A stretch of 64,000 nucleotides of DNA from Pseudochelatococcus lubricantis (GTDB lineage Bacteria; Pseudomonadota; Alphaproteobacteria; Rhizobiales; Beijerinckiaceae). Below, piece after piece: positions 26,034-34,916 of the stretch; position 1 is the stretch's first letter, and every line of letters starts with the position of its first letter. The position numbers were made by a program, and so were the translations under genes. The notes under the pieces are model-generated. The model was not told where the DNA came from, ran no database searches, and saw only the letters and a program-made list of their open reading frames with translations. Location: NCBI RefSeq assembly GCF_042432495.1, contig NZ_JBHLXC010000006.1, positions 496,001 to 560,000 of the forward strand, given 5' to 3'.

Positions 26034-26828
26034 ATGGGGCATTCCGACACCGTGCTGGTGGCGCGGGAGAACGGCGTTCTTCGGGTGACGCTGAACCGCC
26101 CGGAAAAACTTAATTCCTTTAATGAAGAAATGCACCTGGCTTTGCGTGCCGCGTTCCGGCGCGCTCACGACGAGCCCGAGGTGCGGGCGGTCCTGCTGAC
26201 GGGCGCGGGCCGCGGCTTCAGCGCCGGACAGGACCTGGGCGACCGCGATCCCCGAAAGGGCGGGCCCGCGCCCGATCTCGGCCATACGCTGGAGACGTTC
26301 TATAATCCGACGTTGCGGCTGATTCGCGCCCTTGAAAAGCCGGTAATCTGCGCGGTCAACGGCGTCGCCGCCGGCGCCGGCGCGAATATCGCTCTCACCT
26401 GCGACATTGTGCTGGCGGCCGAATCGGCCCGTTTCATCCAGGCGTTCTCCCGGATCGGCCTCATCCCGGACGCCGGCGGAAGCTGGAGCCTGACGCGGAT
26501 TCTGGGCGAGCCGCGCGCCAAGGCGCTGGCGCTGACAGCCGAGCCGCTCGACGCCGCCACCGCCGCCGCCTGGGGCCTGATCTGGAAGGCCGTGCCCGAC
26601 GCCGAGCTGATGGGAGAGGCCGAAGCACTGGCCGCCCGGCTCGCGGCGGGCCCCACCATCGGCCTCGGCCTCACCAAGCGCCTCATTCAGGCCGCGGGCA
26701 CGCAATCGTTCGACGCCCAGCTCGATCTGGAGCGCGACTGCCAGCGCGAGGCCGGCCGCACCGCCGACTATAGCGAGGGCGTGACCGCCTTTCTGGAAAA
26801 GCGCACGCCGGAGTTTCGCGGCCAATGA
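26034..26828 (+). CDS. paaG: PaaG-type 1,2-epoxyphenylacetyl-CoA isomerase
   Basis: The 264-residue crotonase-fold enzyme converts ring-1,2-epoxyphenylacetyl-CoA to 2-oxepin-2(3H)-ylideneacetyl-CoA. It shows NRPEKLNSFNEEMH, GRGFSAGQDLGDRD and CAVNGVAAGAGANIALTCD. Where hydratases have a catalytic glutamate, it reads LIPDAGGSWSL, the aspartate that marks PaaG. The ATG at 26034 has GGGAGGA 5 bp upstream; a longer frame exists but runs through the operator. First gene of paaG-paaI-paaK, divergent from paaN. Confidence 0.92.
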   Translation: MGHSDTVLVARENGVLRVTLNRPEKLNSFNEEMHLALRAAFRRAHDEPEVRAVLLTGAGRGFSAGQDLGDRDPRKGGPAPDLGHTLETFYNPTLRLIRALEKPVICAVNGVAAGAGANIALTCDIVLAAESARFIQAFSRIGLIPDAGGSWSLTRILGEPRAKALALTAEPLDAATAAAWGLIWKAVPDAELMGEAEALAARLAAGPTIGLGLTKRLIQAAGTQSFDAQLDLERDCQREAGRTADYSEGVTAFLEKRTPEFRGQ

Positions 26829-27274
26829 CGGACGTCAGCAACCTCAGCTCACAGGAACTGGCCGAAGCCTGCGCCCGGACGATGTGGGACGGCGACGCCG
26901 CCAGCCGGCGGCTCGGCATGCGGCTGGACCATGTCGCGCCCGGCGAAGCGACCCTGAGCATGACCGTGACCGAACACATGATCAACGGCCACACCACCTG
27001 CCACGGCGGCTACATCTTCACCCTCGCCGACAGCGCCTTCGCCTTTGCCTGCAACGGCTATAACCAGCGCACCGTCGGCCAGCAGGCGTCGATCACCTAT
27101 ATATCACCCGCCTTCGTCGGCGACCGCCTGATCGCCGTTGCGCGGGAGATATCGCGCCGTGGCCGCGGCGGCATTTACGACGTGCGCGTCACCAACGAAG
27201 CCGGCGACCACATCGCCGAATTGCGCGGCCATTCTCGCATCGTCAAGGGCACGCACCTGCCGGACCGCGCCTGA
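26825..27274 (+). CDS. paaI: PaaI-type hotdog acyl-CoA thioesterase
   Basis: A 149-residue hotdog-fold thioesterase overlapping paaG by 4 bp. The signature HTTCHGGYIFTLADSAFAFA, with NGY behind it, is that of PaaI, where the HGG/Asp residues act on the thioester. PaaI hydrolyses ring-hydroxylated phenylacetyl-CoAs and thereby rescues CoA from dead-end products. Followed by paaK after 32 bp. Confidence 0.93.
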   Translation: MTDVSNLSSQELAEACARTMWDGDAASRRLGMRLDHVAPGEATLSMTVTEHMINGHTTCHGGYIFTLADSAFAFACNGYNQRTVGQQASITYISPAFVGDRLIAVAREISRRGRGGIYDVRVTNEAGDHIAELRGHSRIVKGTHLPDRA

Positions 27275-27306
27275 TATAAAACCATACAACCTTCTGGGAG
27301 GAAAAA

Positions 27307-28617
27307 ATGAAGGACCTGTCTCCCCGTCCCGGCGATCTCGACCCGATCGAAATCGCCTCCCGAGACGAGATCGCAGCCTTGCAGTTTCACCGCATGAAGC
27401 GGTCTCTGAAGCACGCCTACGAGAATTCGCCCTTCTACCGCAAGCGGTTCATCGAGCACGACGTGCATCCCGAGGAACTGAAGACGCTTGCCGACATCGC
27501 CCGCTTCCCCCTTACCACCAAGCAGGATCTGCGCGACACATATCCCTTCGGCATGTTCGCCGTGCCGCGTTCGAAGCTCGTCCGCATTCACGGCTCGTCC
27601 GGCACCACCGGCAAGCCGACCGTCGTCGGCTACACCCAGTCCGATATCGATCATTGGGCTAATCTCATCGCGCGCTCCATTCGCGCCGCCGGCGGGCGGG
27701 CGGGCGACATCCTGCACAATGCCTATGGCTACGGGCTTTTCACCGGCGGCCTCGGCGCGCACTACGGCGCGGAGCGGCTGGGCTGCACCGTGGTGCCGAT
27801 CTCGGGCGGCATGACCGAGCGGCAGGTGACGCTGATCACCGATTTCAAGCCGGACATCATCATGGTGACGCCGTCCTACATGCTGTCGATCCTCGACGAA
27901 TTCCGCCGCCAGGGCGTCGATCCGCGGCAAAGCTCGCTCTCGGTCGGCATCTTCGGCGCCGAGCCGTGGACGAACGCGATGCGGCTGGAGATCGAGGAAG
28001 CCTTCGACATGCATGCCGTCGACATCTACGGCCTGTCGGAGGTCATGGGCCCGGGCGTCGCGCAGGAATGCGTCGAGACGAAGGACGGCCTCCACGTCTG
28101 GGAGGACCACTTCTACCCCGAGATCATCGACCCGAACACGGGCGAGGTGCTGCCGGACGGCGAGCTGGGCGAACTGGTGTTCACCACGCTCACCAAGGAA
28201 GGCCTGCCGATGGTGCGCTATCGCACCCGCGATCTCACGCGCCTGCTGCCGGGCACGGCGCGGTCGGTGCGCCGCATCGAGAAGATCACCGGCCGCAGCG
28301 ACGACATGATCATCCTGCGCGGCGTGAACGTCTTCCCGACCCAGATCGAGGAGCAGATCCTGAAGTGCAAGGGCCTCGCGCCCCATTTCCAGATCGAGCT
28401 GACCCGCGCGGGCCGCATGGATAACATGACGGTCCACGTCGAATGCACGCCGGACATGGCGACCGATGATGCGCGCGCGAAATCGGGCAAGGAACTCGCC
28501 CATCACATCAAGAGCGTCGTCGGCGTCACGACGCGGATCGAGATACGCGACCCGCAGGCGATCTGTCGCTCGGAGGGCAAGGCCAGGCGTGTGCTGGACA
28601 ACCGGCCGAAAGAATAA
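27307..28617 (+). CDS. paaK: Phenylacetate-CoA ligase
   Basis: The 436-residue enzyme activates phenylacetate with ATP and CoA, the entry step of the pathway. Motifs: GSSGTTGKPTVVGYT (phosphate loop), DIYGLSEVMGPGVAQEC, RTRDLTRLLPG, and ITGRSDDMIILRGVNVFPTQ with the C-terminal lid. Length and the short N-terminal domain are those of PaaK rather than larger acyl-CoA synthetases. GGGAGGAAA precedes the start. The gene ends before a clear intrinsic terminator. Confidence 0.96.
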   Translation: MKDLSPRPGDLDPIEIASRDEIAALQFHRMKRSLKHAYENSPFYRKRFIEHDVHPEELKTLADIARFPLTTKQDLRDTYPFGMFAVPRSKLVRIHGSSGTTGKPTVVGYTQSDIDHWANLIARSIRAAGGRAGDILHNAYGYGLFTGGLGAHYGAERLGCTVVPISGGMTERQVTLITDFKPDIIMVTPSYMLSILDEFRRQGVDPRQSSLSVGIFGAEPWTNAMRLEIEEAFDMHAVDIYGLSEVMGPGVAQECVETKDGLHVWEDHFYPEIIDPNTGEVLPDGELGELVFTTLTKEGLPMVRYRTRDLTRLLPGTARSVRRIEKITGRSDDMIILRGVNVFPTQIEEQILKCKGLAPHFQIELTRAGRMDNMTVHVECTPDMATDDARAKSGKELAHHIKSVVGVTTRIEIRDPQAICRSEGKARRVLDNRPKE

Positions 28618-28624
28618 ATCCCCC

Positions 28625-28643
28625 GTGCCGATGACATCGGCAC
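28625..28643 (+). promoter_or_regulatory. Perfect inverted repeat between paaK and the TetR gene
   Basis: GTGCCGATG and CATCGGCAC are 9-base arms around a single A, beginning 7 bp after the paaK stop. It could be an operator for the TetR gene (start 86 bp away) or, folded as a 7 bp stem with a 5-base loop, the upper part of the transcript end. It does not match the paa operator consensus. Confidence 0.45.
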
Positions 28644-28655
28644 GCATTGCCATTA

Positions 28656-28682
28656 AAGAGGGGGCCGTAAGCCCCCCTTTTT
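28656..28682 (+). terminator. Rho-independent terminator after paaK
   Basis: GGGGGC (28660-28665), loop CGTAA, GCCCCC (28671-28676), then C and five T, preceded by an A-rich stretch (TTAAAGA). This is a textbook intrinsic terminator closing paaG-paaI-paaK and separating it from the regulator gene 28 bp on. Confidence 0.9.
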
Positions 28683-28710
28683 ACACTCCACAATCAGGAC
28701 AGTGACAGGT

Positions 28711-29310
28711 ATGGCTCGGACACGGGCGGCAGACTTCGAGGAGAAGCAACGCGGCATTGTGGACAATGCCGCGGCCGTATTCGCCGAACAGGGCATGGAC
28801 AAGGCCTCCATGTCGCAGATCGCAGCCCACGCGCAGGTTTCGAAGGCGCTGCTCTATCACTATTACCCCAGCAAGGATGCGCTGATCCTCGCGATCATCA
28901 TGACGCATCTGGAGGAACTGGAGGACGCCATCCTGGCGGCGGATGAGCCGGACCTGCCACCCGAACAGCGGCTGCGGCGGCTCGTCGGCGCGGTGCTGGA
29001 GAACTACCGCGGGGCGGACAACGAGCATAAGGTGCAGCTCAACGCTACCTCGGCGCTGTCGGAAGAGCAGAGGGCCGAGATCACGGAAATCGAGCGGCGC
29101 ATCGTGCGCCACTTCTCGGCCGTGCTGCGCGAGATCAATCCTGGGCTCGACAGGCAGGAGCGCCCGCTGCTGATGCCCGTGACCATGTCGCTCTTCGGCA
29201 TGATGAACTGGGTTTACATGTGGTTCAAGGAAGGCGGCCGCATCAGCCGCGACGATTACGCCGACGTGGCGACGACCCTGATCCTTGAGGGGATCAAGGC
29301 CGTCCGCTGA
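28711..29310 (+). CDS. paaR: TetR-family regulator, likely PaaR
   Basis: A 199-residue TetR protein: the helix-turn-helix MSQIAAHAQVSKALLYHYYPSKDAL is split around the recognition helix KALLYHYY, and the C-terminal ligand domain is helical. The position between paaK and paaZ suggests it is the phenylacetyl-CoA-responsive repressor PaaR found in many proteobacteria and Thermus. A GTG at 28702 could start it 9 bp earlier; I prefer the ATG. It is convergent with paaZ, their stops 7 bp apart. The palindromes at 25936 and 37235 are its most likely targets. Confidence 0.8.
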   Translation: MARTRAADFEEKQRGIVDNAAAVFAEQGMDKASMSQIAAHAQVSKALLYHYYPSKDALILAIIMTHLEELEDAILAADEPDLPPEQRLRRLVGAVLENYRGADNEHKVQLNATSALSEEQRAEITEIERRIVRHFSAVLREINPGLDRQERPLLMPVTMSLFGMMNWVYMWFKEGGRISRDDYADVATTLILEGIKAVR

Positions 29311-29317
29311 GTCGACG

Positions 29318-31378
29318 TCAGGCCTGCGGCCAGTCCTTGGCGACCATGGTGAGCACGTCGTATTGCGCCACCACGGCATCGTTCTGGTTGGTGACCTGGC
29401 AATCCCAGCGCACCTCGCCGTGCTCGGCGGTCGCGCGCGGGTTGATCTCCTTGCAGGTGAGACGCACCTGCAGCGAGTCGCCGAAATACACCGGCGTCAG
29501 GAACCGCAGGTTGTCGACGCCGTAGTTCGCCAGCACCGGACCCGGCGCGGGATCGACGAAGAGCCCTGCAGCGAAGGACGCGATCAGGTAGCCGTGCGCC
29601 ACACGCCCGTCGAAGAACGGATTCGCCTTCGCCGCTTCCTCATTCATGTGGGCGTAGAACGTGTCGCCGGTGAAGTGCGCGAAATGCTCCACGTCGTCCT
29701 GCGTCACGGTGCGCCGTTCCGTCACGAGCTGGTCTCCGATCTTCAGCTTCGCCAGCGACTTGCGGAACGGGTGGATGCCCTGCTGCGCCTCCGCGCCCTC
29801 GATCCAGCGTCCCGTCACGGCCGAGAGGAGCCGCGGCGCACCCTGCACTGCCGTGCGCTGCATGTAATGCGTCACGCCGCGCATGCCGCCCAGTTCCTCG
29901 CCGCCGCCGGCGCGGCCGGGACCGCCATGGACGAGGCCGGCGAGCGGCGAGCCATGGCCGGTGGAGGATTTGGCCGAGGCCCGGTTGCCGATCAGCACAC
30001 GGCCGTGGAACGGCGCAGTGCCGATCGCCACTTCCTCCGCCACTGCCGGATCGTCGGTGAAGACGGAGGCGACGAGCGAGCCCTTGCCCTTGCGCGCCAG
30101 CGCCACCGCTTCGTCGAGCGTATCGTAGGGCAGCACGGTCGAAACCGGGCCGAACGCCTCCACGTCATGCACCGCCGCCGCCTCGAAGGGCCGATCGGCG
30201 TAGAGCAGGACAGGATTGAGGAAGGCGCCCTTCTCCGCATCGCCCGACGCCACGCGCACATCGTCGGGATCGCCGGCGACGATCTCTGCGTCGGCCTGCA
30301 GGTCGCGGATGCGGGCACGCACCTCCTCCCGCTGGCCGAGCGAGGCCAGCGGCCCCATGCGGATGCCCTCCTCCGCCGGCAGGCCCACCGCCGTCCTGTC
30401 CAGCCGCCCGCGCAGCGCCTCGACCAGCGCCTGCACGTGTGCGCGCGGCGCGATGACGCGGCGGATGGCGGTGCATTTCTGCCCCGCCTTCACCGTCATC
30501 TCCCGCACGACCTCCTTCACGAACAGGTCGAACTCCGGCGTGCCCGGCACGGCGTCCGGGCCGAGGATGGAGGCGTTCAGGCTGTCGGCCTCCATCGTAA
30601 AACGCACGGAATTGGCGACGACCGCCGGATGCGCCTTCAGCTTCCGCCCCGTTCCGGCCGAGCCGGTGAAGGTGACGACGTCCTGCCCGGTGACGTGATC
30701 CAGCAGGTCGCCCACAGAGCCGCTGATCAACTGCAGCGCGCCTTCCGGCAGAAGACCCGTCTCCACGATCCGCCGGACCACGAGTTCGGTGAGATAGGCT
30801 GTCTGGCTCGCCGGCTTGACCACGCAGGGAACGCCCGCGAGCAACGCCGGCGCGACCTTCTCCAGCATGCCCCAGACGGGGAAGTTGAAGGCGTTGATAT
30901 GCACCGCCACGCCCTGGAGCGGCGTCAGAATATGCTGGGCCGAGAAGCTGTTGTCCCGCGACAGCGGCTCCACCGGCCCGTCGATGAGCACGCGCGTGTT
31001 CGGCAGCTCCCGCCGGCCTTTCGATGCGTAGGACAGCATGGTGCCTATGCCGCCCTCGATGTCTACCCAGCCGTCGGCGCGCGTCGCGCCGGTGTGGAAG
31101 CTCTCGGCGTAGAACTCCTCTTTCCGCTCCATCAGCGCCGTGCCCAGCGCCTTGAGCAGCCCGGCGCGCTCGTGGAACGACAGCGCCCGCAGCTTCGGGC
31201 CCACCACTTCGCGGCCGTAGGCGAGCGCGGCGGCGAAATCGAGTCCCGTGGAATCGATCAAAGCCACGGTCTCGCCGGTCGCGGCGTCGAGAAGGGGCTG
31301 CCCCTCCTTCGCGCCGGCGGTCCAGCTTCCGCAGACATAGCTTTCGAGACGGCGCGGAGCGCGGGCCAGGGTCGTCAT
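29318..31378 (-). CDS. paaZ: PaaZ bifunctional oxepin-CoA hydrolase/3-oxo-5,6-dehydrosuberyl-CoA semialdehyde dehydrogenase
   Basis: The 686-residue fusion has an N-terminal aldehyde dehydrogenase domain (VTFTGSAGTGRKLKAH for coenzyme, catalytic Cys in AGQKCTAIRRVIAP) and a C-terminal MaoC-type hydratase domain from about 535 (DDVEHFAHFTGDTFYAHMN with the Asp-His pair; GRVAHGYLIASFAAG). It opens the oxepin ring and oxidises the resulting semialdehyde. I use the ATG at 31378 since AAGGAAG lies 6 bp before it; another ATG 15 bp upstream lacks this. Last gene of the minus operon starting at paaJ. Confidence 0.95.
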   Translation of the reverse strand: MTTLARAPRRLESYVCGSWTAGAKEGQPLLDAATGETVALIDSTGLDFAAALAYGREVVGPKLRALSFHERAGLLKALGTALMERKEEFYAESFHTGATRADGWVDIEGGIGTMLSYASKGRRELPNTRVLIDGPVEPLSRDNSFSAQHILTPLQGVAVHINAFNFPVWGMLEKVAPALLAGVPCVVKPASQTAYLTELVVRRIVETGLLPEGALQLISGSVGDLLDHVTGQDVVTFTGSAGTGRKLKAHPAVVANSVRFTMEADSLNASILGPDAVPGTPEFDLFVKEVVREMTVKAGQKCTAIRRVIAPRAHVQALVEALRGRLDRTAVGLPAEEGIRMGPLASLGQREEVRARIRDLQADAEIVAGDPDDVRVASGDAEKGAFLNPVLLYADRPFEAAAVHDVEAFGPVSTVLPYDTLDEAVALARKGKGSLVASVFTDDPAVAEEVAIGTAPFHGRVLIGNRASAKSSTGHGSPLAGLVHGGPGRAGGGEELGGMRGVTHYMQRTAVQGAPRLLSAVTGRWIEGAEAQQGIHPFRKSLAKLKIGDQLVTERRTVTQDDVEHFAHFTGDTFYAHMNEEAAKANPFFDGRVAHGYLIASFAAGLFVDPAPGPVLANYGVDNLRFLTPVYFGDSLQVRLTCKEINPRATAEHGEVRWDCQVTNQNDAVVAQYDVLTMVAKDWPQA

Positions 31379-31425
31379 GGATACTTCCTTCATGGGTTCA
31401 GGGGAGCGGCGCGGGAGACGCGCGG

Positions 31426-32181
31426 TCAGTTCAGGCCGAGCGGGCCAAGCTTCTCCGCCACCAGCCCCTCCCAGCGGGCGAGCAGCGTCTCGTTCGGCGT
31501 GTGGCGCAGGCCGAAGCGGGCGAGCGTGCCGTAGCGCGCCGAGCCCGCCACGCCGAAGGTGGCCGCCACGCGCGGGCGCCAGTAGGCAACAGCGGCACGG
31601 GCCTCAGCCCTGCCCTCATCGGCCGCGGCGATGCGTTCGAGCCCTTCGAGGCCAAGCTCCGCATGGCGTGCCTCGCGCGGCGCGATCTCGCGGAAAACCT
31701 CCGCCAGTGGCGCATAGGAGACGCGGGTGAGTTCGGTGAGCTGCACGCCGGTCGCCAGCCCCATCAGCACGTTCATCGCCACGGCGTCAGTCCAGCCATC
31801 GAGCGGATAGCGGAAGACGGACAGCCGCATGTCCCCGCCTGTGCGTGCCGCGCCGAAATCGGCGTCGCGCGCCACCCGCGCTGCCCAGTCGTGCTGCGTC
31901 TGATAGCGACGGGTGTCGGTGCCGAAGGAGCCCATTACGTTGAGCACGCGCTCGGCGTGATCGGCCTTCTCCAGCGTGATGCGGCTCGCGGCGATGCGCT
32001 CCTTGATGCCGGGGGCGAAGTTGATGGCGCCGGCGAAGCCGGCCGATCCGGCAAGCTCGCTGTCCACGAAGGAGGACATGAGGCGCAGCAGCTCCCCGCG
32101 ATAGCGGGCGGGCACGTTGTCAGGCGAGGTCAACACGCCGCCCTGCGCCAGATAATCATCGATGTTCATGACGTCGGACAT
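31426..32181 (-). CDS. Extra PaaA/PaaC-like ferritin-fold protein
   Basis: This 251-residue protein belongs to the PaaA/PaaC family (phenylacetic acid catabolic proteins) but is not the usual PaaA or PaaC, both coded nearby. One metal-type motif looks intact (REARHAELG, ExxH). The other, DEAGH in PaaA, reads EKADH, with lysine where the iron-binding glutamate should be, so a full diiron site is doubtful. It sits between paaE and paaZ, 17 bp after paaE, with GGGGAG before its start. It may be a non-catalytic partner, a chaperone or a variant oxygenase subunit; unknown. Confidence 0.7.
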   Translation of the reverse strand: MSDVMNIDDYLAQGGVLTSPDNVPARYRGELLRLMSSFVDSELAGSAGFAGAINFAPGIKERIAASRITLEKADHAERVLNVMGSFGTDTRRYQTQHDWAARVARDADFGAARTGGDMRLSVFRYPLDGWTDAVAMNVLMGLATGVQLTELTRVSYAPLAEVFREIAPREARHAELGLEGLERIAAADEGRAEARAAVAYWRPRVAATFGVAGSARYGTLARFGLRHTPNETLLARWEGLVAEKLGPLGLN

Positions 32182-32198
32182 AATTTTCTCCCCGCTGT

Positions 32199-33275
32199 TT
32201 ATTCGTCGTAGCTGACGACGAGCTTCTCGCTCAGCGGGAAGGACTGGCAGGAAAGCACGTAGCCCGCGCGCACCTCGTAGTCTTCCAGCGCGTGGTTCAC
32301 GGCCATTTCCACCTCACCCTCCACCACCTTGCAGCGACAGGTGGAACAGACACCCGCCTTGCAGGAATAGGGCGCGTCCAGATTGGCTGCGAGCGCGGCG
32401 TCGAGCAGGCTCTGTCCCTGCCGCGGCATGAGGAAGGTGCGGGTTGCGCCGTCGAGCGTCACCGTGGCCTCGGTGCCGGAACCCGGCTCCACGGCGACCC
32501 GGGAGACAGCCTTGGCTCTGGCGCGCCCCGGCTGGCCGGAGGCGAAGAGTTCGAACTTGATCTGCGAATCCGCCAACCCGTGGTTGCGCAGCGCGGCCGC
32601 TATCGCCAGCATCATCGGCTCCGGCCCGCAGATGAAGGCCGTGCCGACGGAGTTGACGTCGATCCAGTGCGCGAACAGCGCCTGCACCTTTTCCGCGTCG
32701 ATGCGGCCGGTGAACAGGTCGATCTCCTGCGCCTCCGTTTCCAGCACGTGCAGCACGGCAAGCCGGCCCAGATAGAGGTTCTTCAGGTCCTCCAGCTCCT
32801 CGCGGAACATGATCGAGCTGATCTGGCGGTTAGCGTAGACGAGCGTGAAGCGCGACTTCGGCTCGCGCGCCAGCACCGTCTTGACGATCGACAGAACCGG
32901 CGTGATCCCCGAGCCACCCGCGAAGCCGAGATAGTGGCGTTCGCTTTGCGGGTCCAGCGGCACGAAGAACTTGCCCGTCGGCGGCATCGCCTCGATCGTG
33001 TCGCCGGCCGCGAGGTTCTCGTTCGCCCATGTCGAAAAGGCGCCGCCGTCGACGCGCTTGATGCCGACCTTCAGGCAACCTTCGTCCGTGCCGGCACAGA
33101 TCGAATAGCTGCGACGCAGCTCCTCGCCGTCGAAGTCGCGGCGGAAGGTCAGATACTGGCCCTGGATGAAGTCGAAGGCGCCCTCATCCTCGGGCCGGGG
33201 TTTCAGGGTCACGACGACGGCGTCGCGAGTCTCGCGCCGCACATCGACGACCTCAAGGGAGTGGAAACGGGCCAT
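32199..33275 (-). CDS. paaE: Phenylacetyl-CoA epoxidase reductase subunit PaaE
   Basis: A 358-residue flavin/iron-sulfur reductase passing electrons from NADPH to the PaaA diiron site. It has the FAD region (RRSYSICAGTDEG), the nucleotide-binding GFAGGSGITPVLSIVK and FICGPEPMM, and a C-terminal plant-type [2Fe-2S] ferredoxin (SCKAGVCSTCRCKVVEG, later Cys in VLSCQ). Length and domain order are standard for PaaE. 20 bp behind paaD. Confidence 0.95.
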   Translation of the reverse strand: MARFHSLEVVDVRRETRDAVVVTLKPRPEDEGAFDFIQGQYLTFRRDFDGEELRRSYSICAGTDEGCLKVGIKRVDGGAFSTWANENLAAGDTIEAMPPTGKFFVPLDPQSERHYLGFAGGSGITPVLSIVKTVLAREPKSRFTLVYANRQISSIMFREELEDLKNLYLGRLAVLHVLETEAQEIDLFTGRIDAEKVQALFAHWIDVNSVGTAFICGPEPMMLAIAAALRNHGLADSQIKFELFASGQPGRARAKAVSRVAVEPGSGTEATVTLDGATRTFLMPRQGQSLLDAALAANLDAPYSCKAGVCSTCRCKVVEGEVEMAVNHALEDYEVRAGYVLSCQSFPLSEKLVVSYDE

Positions 33276-33295
33276 TCGGCGTTACCTCCGCATTC

Positions 33296-33820
33296 TTAGA
33301 TGCATTTGAAATAGTCGAAGGGTTCCAGGCAGTCGCGGCAGCGATAGCTGGCCTTGCAGGGGGTGGAGCCGAACTGGCTCACTTTCTCGGTCCGGGTCGA
33401 GCCGCAGCGCGGGCAGGCAATGGCGAGGTTGGCCCCCTCGGCAAGGCGCTTCGCTCTCGCCACGAGCCGCCCGTCCGCCGCGGTGCCATCGATGGGCGGC
33501 GCGATGCCGTAGTCCTTGAGCTTCTCGCGGCCGGCCTCGCTGATCCAGTCCGTGGTCCAGGGGGGCGAGAGCCGGCGGTCCAGCCGCAGCTTCCCGATCC
33601 CCCGGCCGCGCAGGGCGTGTTCGATGTCGAGGTTGATCACCGTCGTCGCCGGGCAGCCGGAATAGGTCGGCGTGACGGTCACGACCAGCGTATCGTCGTC
33701 CCACGCGACATCGCGGATGATCCCCAGATCGGTCAGGGAGATCACGGGGATTTCCGGATCCGGCACCTCCGACAACCAGCGCCAGACCTCTTCGGTGGAA
33801 GGCTTGGTGACGGCGGGCAT
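33296..33820 (-). CDS. paaD: Phenylacetyl-CoA epoxidase-associated protein PaaD
   Basis: The 174-residue protein has an N-terminal MIP18/SufT-like domain (VPDPEIPVISLTDLGIIRDV, YSGCPATTVI) and a C-terminal zinc-ribbon-like part (ACPRCGSTRTEKVS, CKASYRCRDC, KC at the end). PaaD is needed for in vivo activity of the epoxidase, probably in Fe-S or metal-centre maturation. Located 9 bp after paaC in the canonical order. Confidence 0.93.
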   Translation of the reverse strand: MPAVTKPSTEEVWRWLSEVPDPEIPVISLTDLGIIRDVAWDDDTLVVTVTPTYSGCPATTVINLDIEHALRGRGIGKLRLDRRLSPPWTTDWISEAGREKLKDYGIAPPIDGTAADGRLVARAKRLAEGANLAIACPRCGSTRTEKVSQFGSTPCKASYRCRDCLEPFDYFKCI

Positions 33821-33829
33821 CGTCGCCTC

Positions 33830-34606
33830 CTACCAGACCGCGCCGGGATAGGCGCGCTGCAGGAACTGCATGTCGGCGAGGATGTAGCCCAGATGCTCGG
33901 TATGCACGCCGCGCCTGCCACCCTTGTGGACATAACCCGTCGCCGGAATCTTCAGCGCCGCCTCGGTCAGCACGCCGGTCACGATCTCTTCCCATTTCGC
34001 CCTGAGGCGCGCCGGATCGGGCGCGATACCCGCCTCCGCCATCGCCCGGTCGGTTTCATCGGCGACGAAGAGTTCGCCGGTATAGGTCCAGATGTCGTCG
34101 AGCGCCTGCTGCATCCGCTTGTGGCTCTCGGGCGTCCCGTCGCCGAGACGGATCACGAGATCGCTCGAACGCTCCAGATGGTAGGACACCTCCTTGAGCG
34201 CCTTCGCCGCGATCTCCGCCACGCGCGGATCGGCGGAGACGGTCAGCGCCGTCAGCATCCCGTGATGCCAGGCGTCGAACAGGAACTGGCGCATCAGCGT
34301 CTGGCCGAAATCGCCGTTCGGCCGCTCGACCAGCAGCACGTTGCGAAACCCGCCGGCATCGCGCAGGAAGGCGAGGTTGTCGGCGTTGCGGCCCTTGCCC
34401 TCGATCTCGCCGGCGAGGCCGAGCCAGAGCTGGGTCTGCCCGATGAGGTCGAGCGCGGTGTTGGCGAGCGCGATATCCTCTTCCAGCACTGGAGCATGCC
34501 CGCACCATTCGGATACGCGGTGGCCGAGGATCAGGGTATTGTCCCCCATCCGGGTGAGGAACTCGAAGAAAGCGGCCCGATCGACCGCGGCAATGATCGC
34601 GGCCAT
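33830..34606 (-). CDS. paaC: Phenylacetyl-CoA epoxidase structural subunit PaaC
   Basis: This 258-residue ferritin-fold subunit forms the core complex with PaaA without binding iron. Typical stretches: GDNTLILGHRVSEWCGHAP, LDLIGQTQLWL, RQFLFDAWHHGML and GGRRGVHTEHLGYILADMQ near the C-terminus. The start at 34606 uses the TGATG junction, overlapping the paaB stop by 1 base; the longer frame upstream is within paaB. Confidence 0.95.
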   Translation of the reverse strand: MAAIIAAVDRAAFFEFLTRMGDNTLILGHRVSEWCGHAPVLEEDIALANTALDLIGQTQLWLGLAGEIEGKGRNADNLAFLRDAGGFRNVLLVERPNGDFGQTLMRQFLFDAWHHGMLTALTVSADPRVAEIAAKALKEVSYHLERSSDLVIRLGDGTPESHKRMQQALDDIWTYTGELFVADETDRAMAEAGIAPDPARLRAKWEEIVTGVLTEAALKIPATGYVHKGGRRGVHTEHLGYILADMQFLQRAYPGAVW

Positions 34607-34890
34607 CACATATGCCCCACTTCTTCCGGAATGTCGAAGAAGGTCGGGTGGCGATAGACCTTCGAGTTCGACGGCTCGAAGAGCGGCCCCTTGTCGGAGG
34701 GGCTGGAGGCCGCGATATCGACAGATTTCACCACCCAGATCGACACGCCCTCGTTGCGGCGTGTATAGACATCGCGGGCATTCTTGATCGCCATCTCCGC
34801 ATCCGGCGCATGCAGGCTGCCGACATGGCGGTGGTTGAGCCCGTGCTGACCGCGGATGAATACTTCCCAGAGGGGCCATTCGCTGGACAT
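34606..34890 (-). CDS. paaB: Phenylacetyl-CoA epoxidase subunit PaaB
   Basis: The 94-residue protein reads WPLWEVFIRGQHGLNHRHVG and SLHAPDAEMAIKNARDVYTRR, the PaaB signature. PaaB bridges PaaAC units in the multicomponent monooxygenase. GGGAGGA lies 8 bp before its ATG at 34890. A GC-rich stem-loop separates it from paaA. Confidence 0.95.
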   Translation of the reverse strand: MSSEWPLWEVFIRGQHGLNHRHVGSLHAPDAEMAIKNARDVYTRRNEGVSIWVVKSVDIAASSPSDKGPLFEPSNSKVYRHPTFFDIPEEVGHM

Positions 34891-34916
34891 TCGATAATCC
34901 TCCCAGTTTTTTTGCT

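Noticed and set aside
29285..31534. 749-residue open frame opposite paaZ
   Set aside because: Lies fully over paaZ with shadow-like Arg/His-rich composition and no motif.
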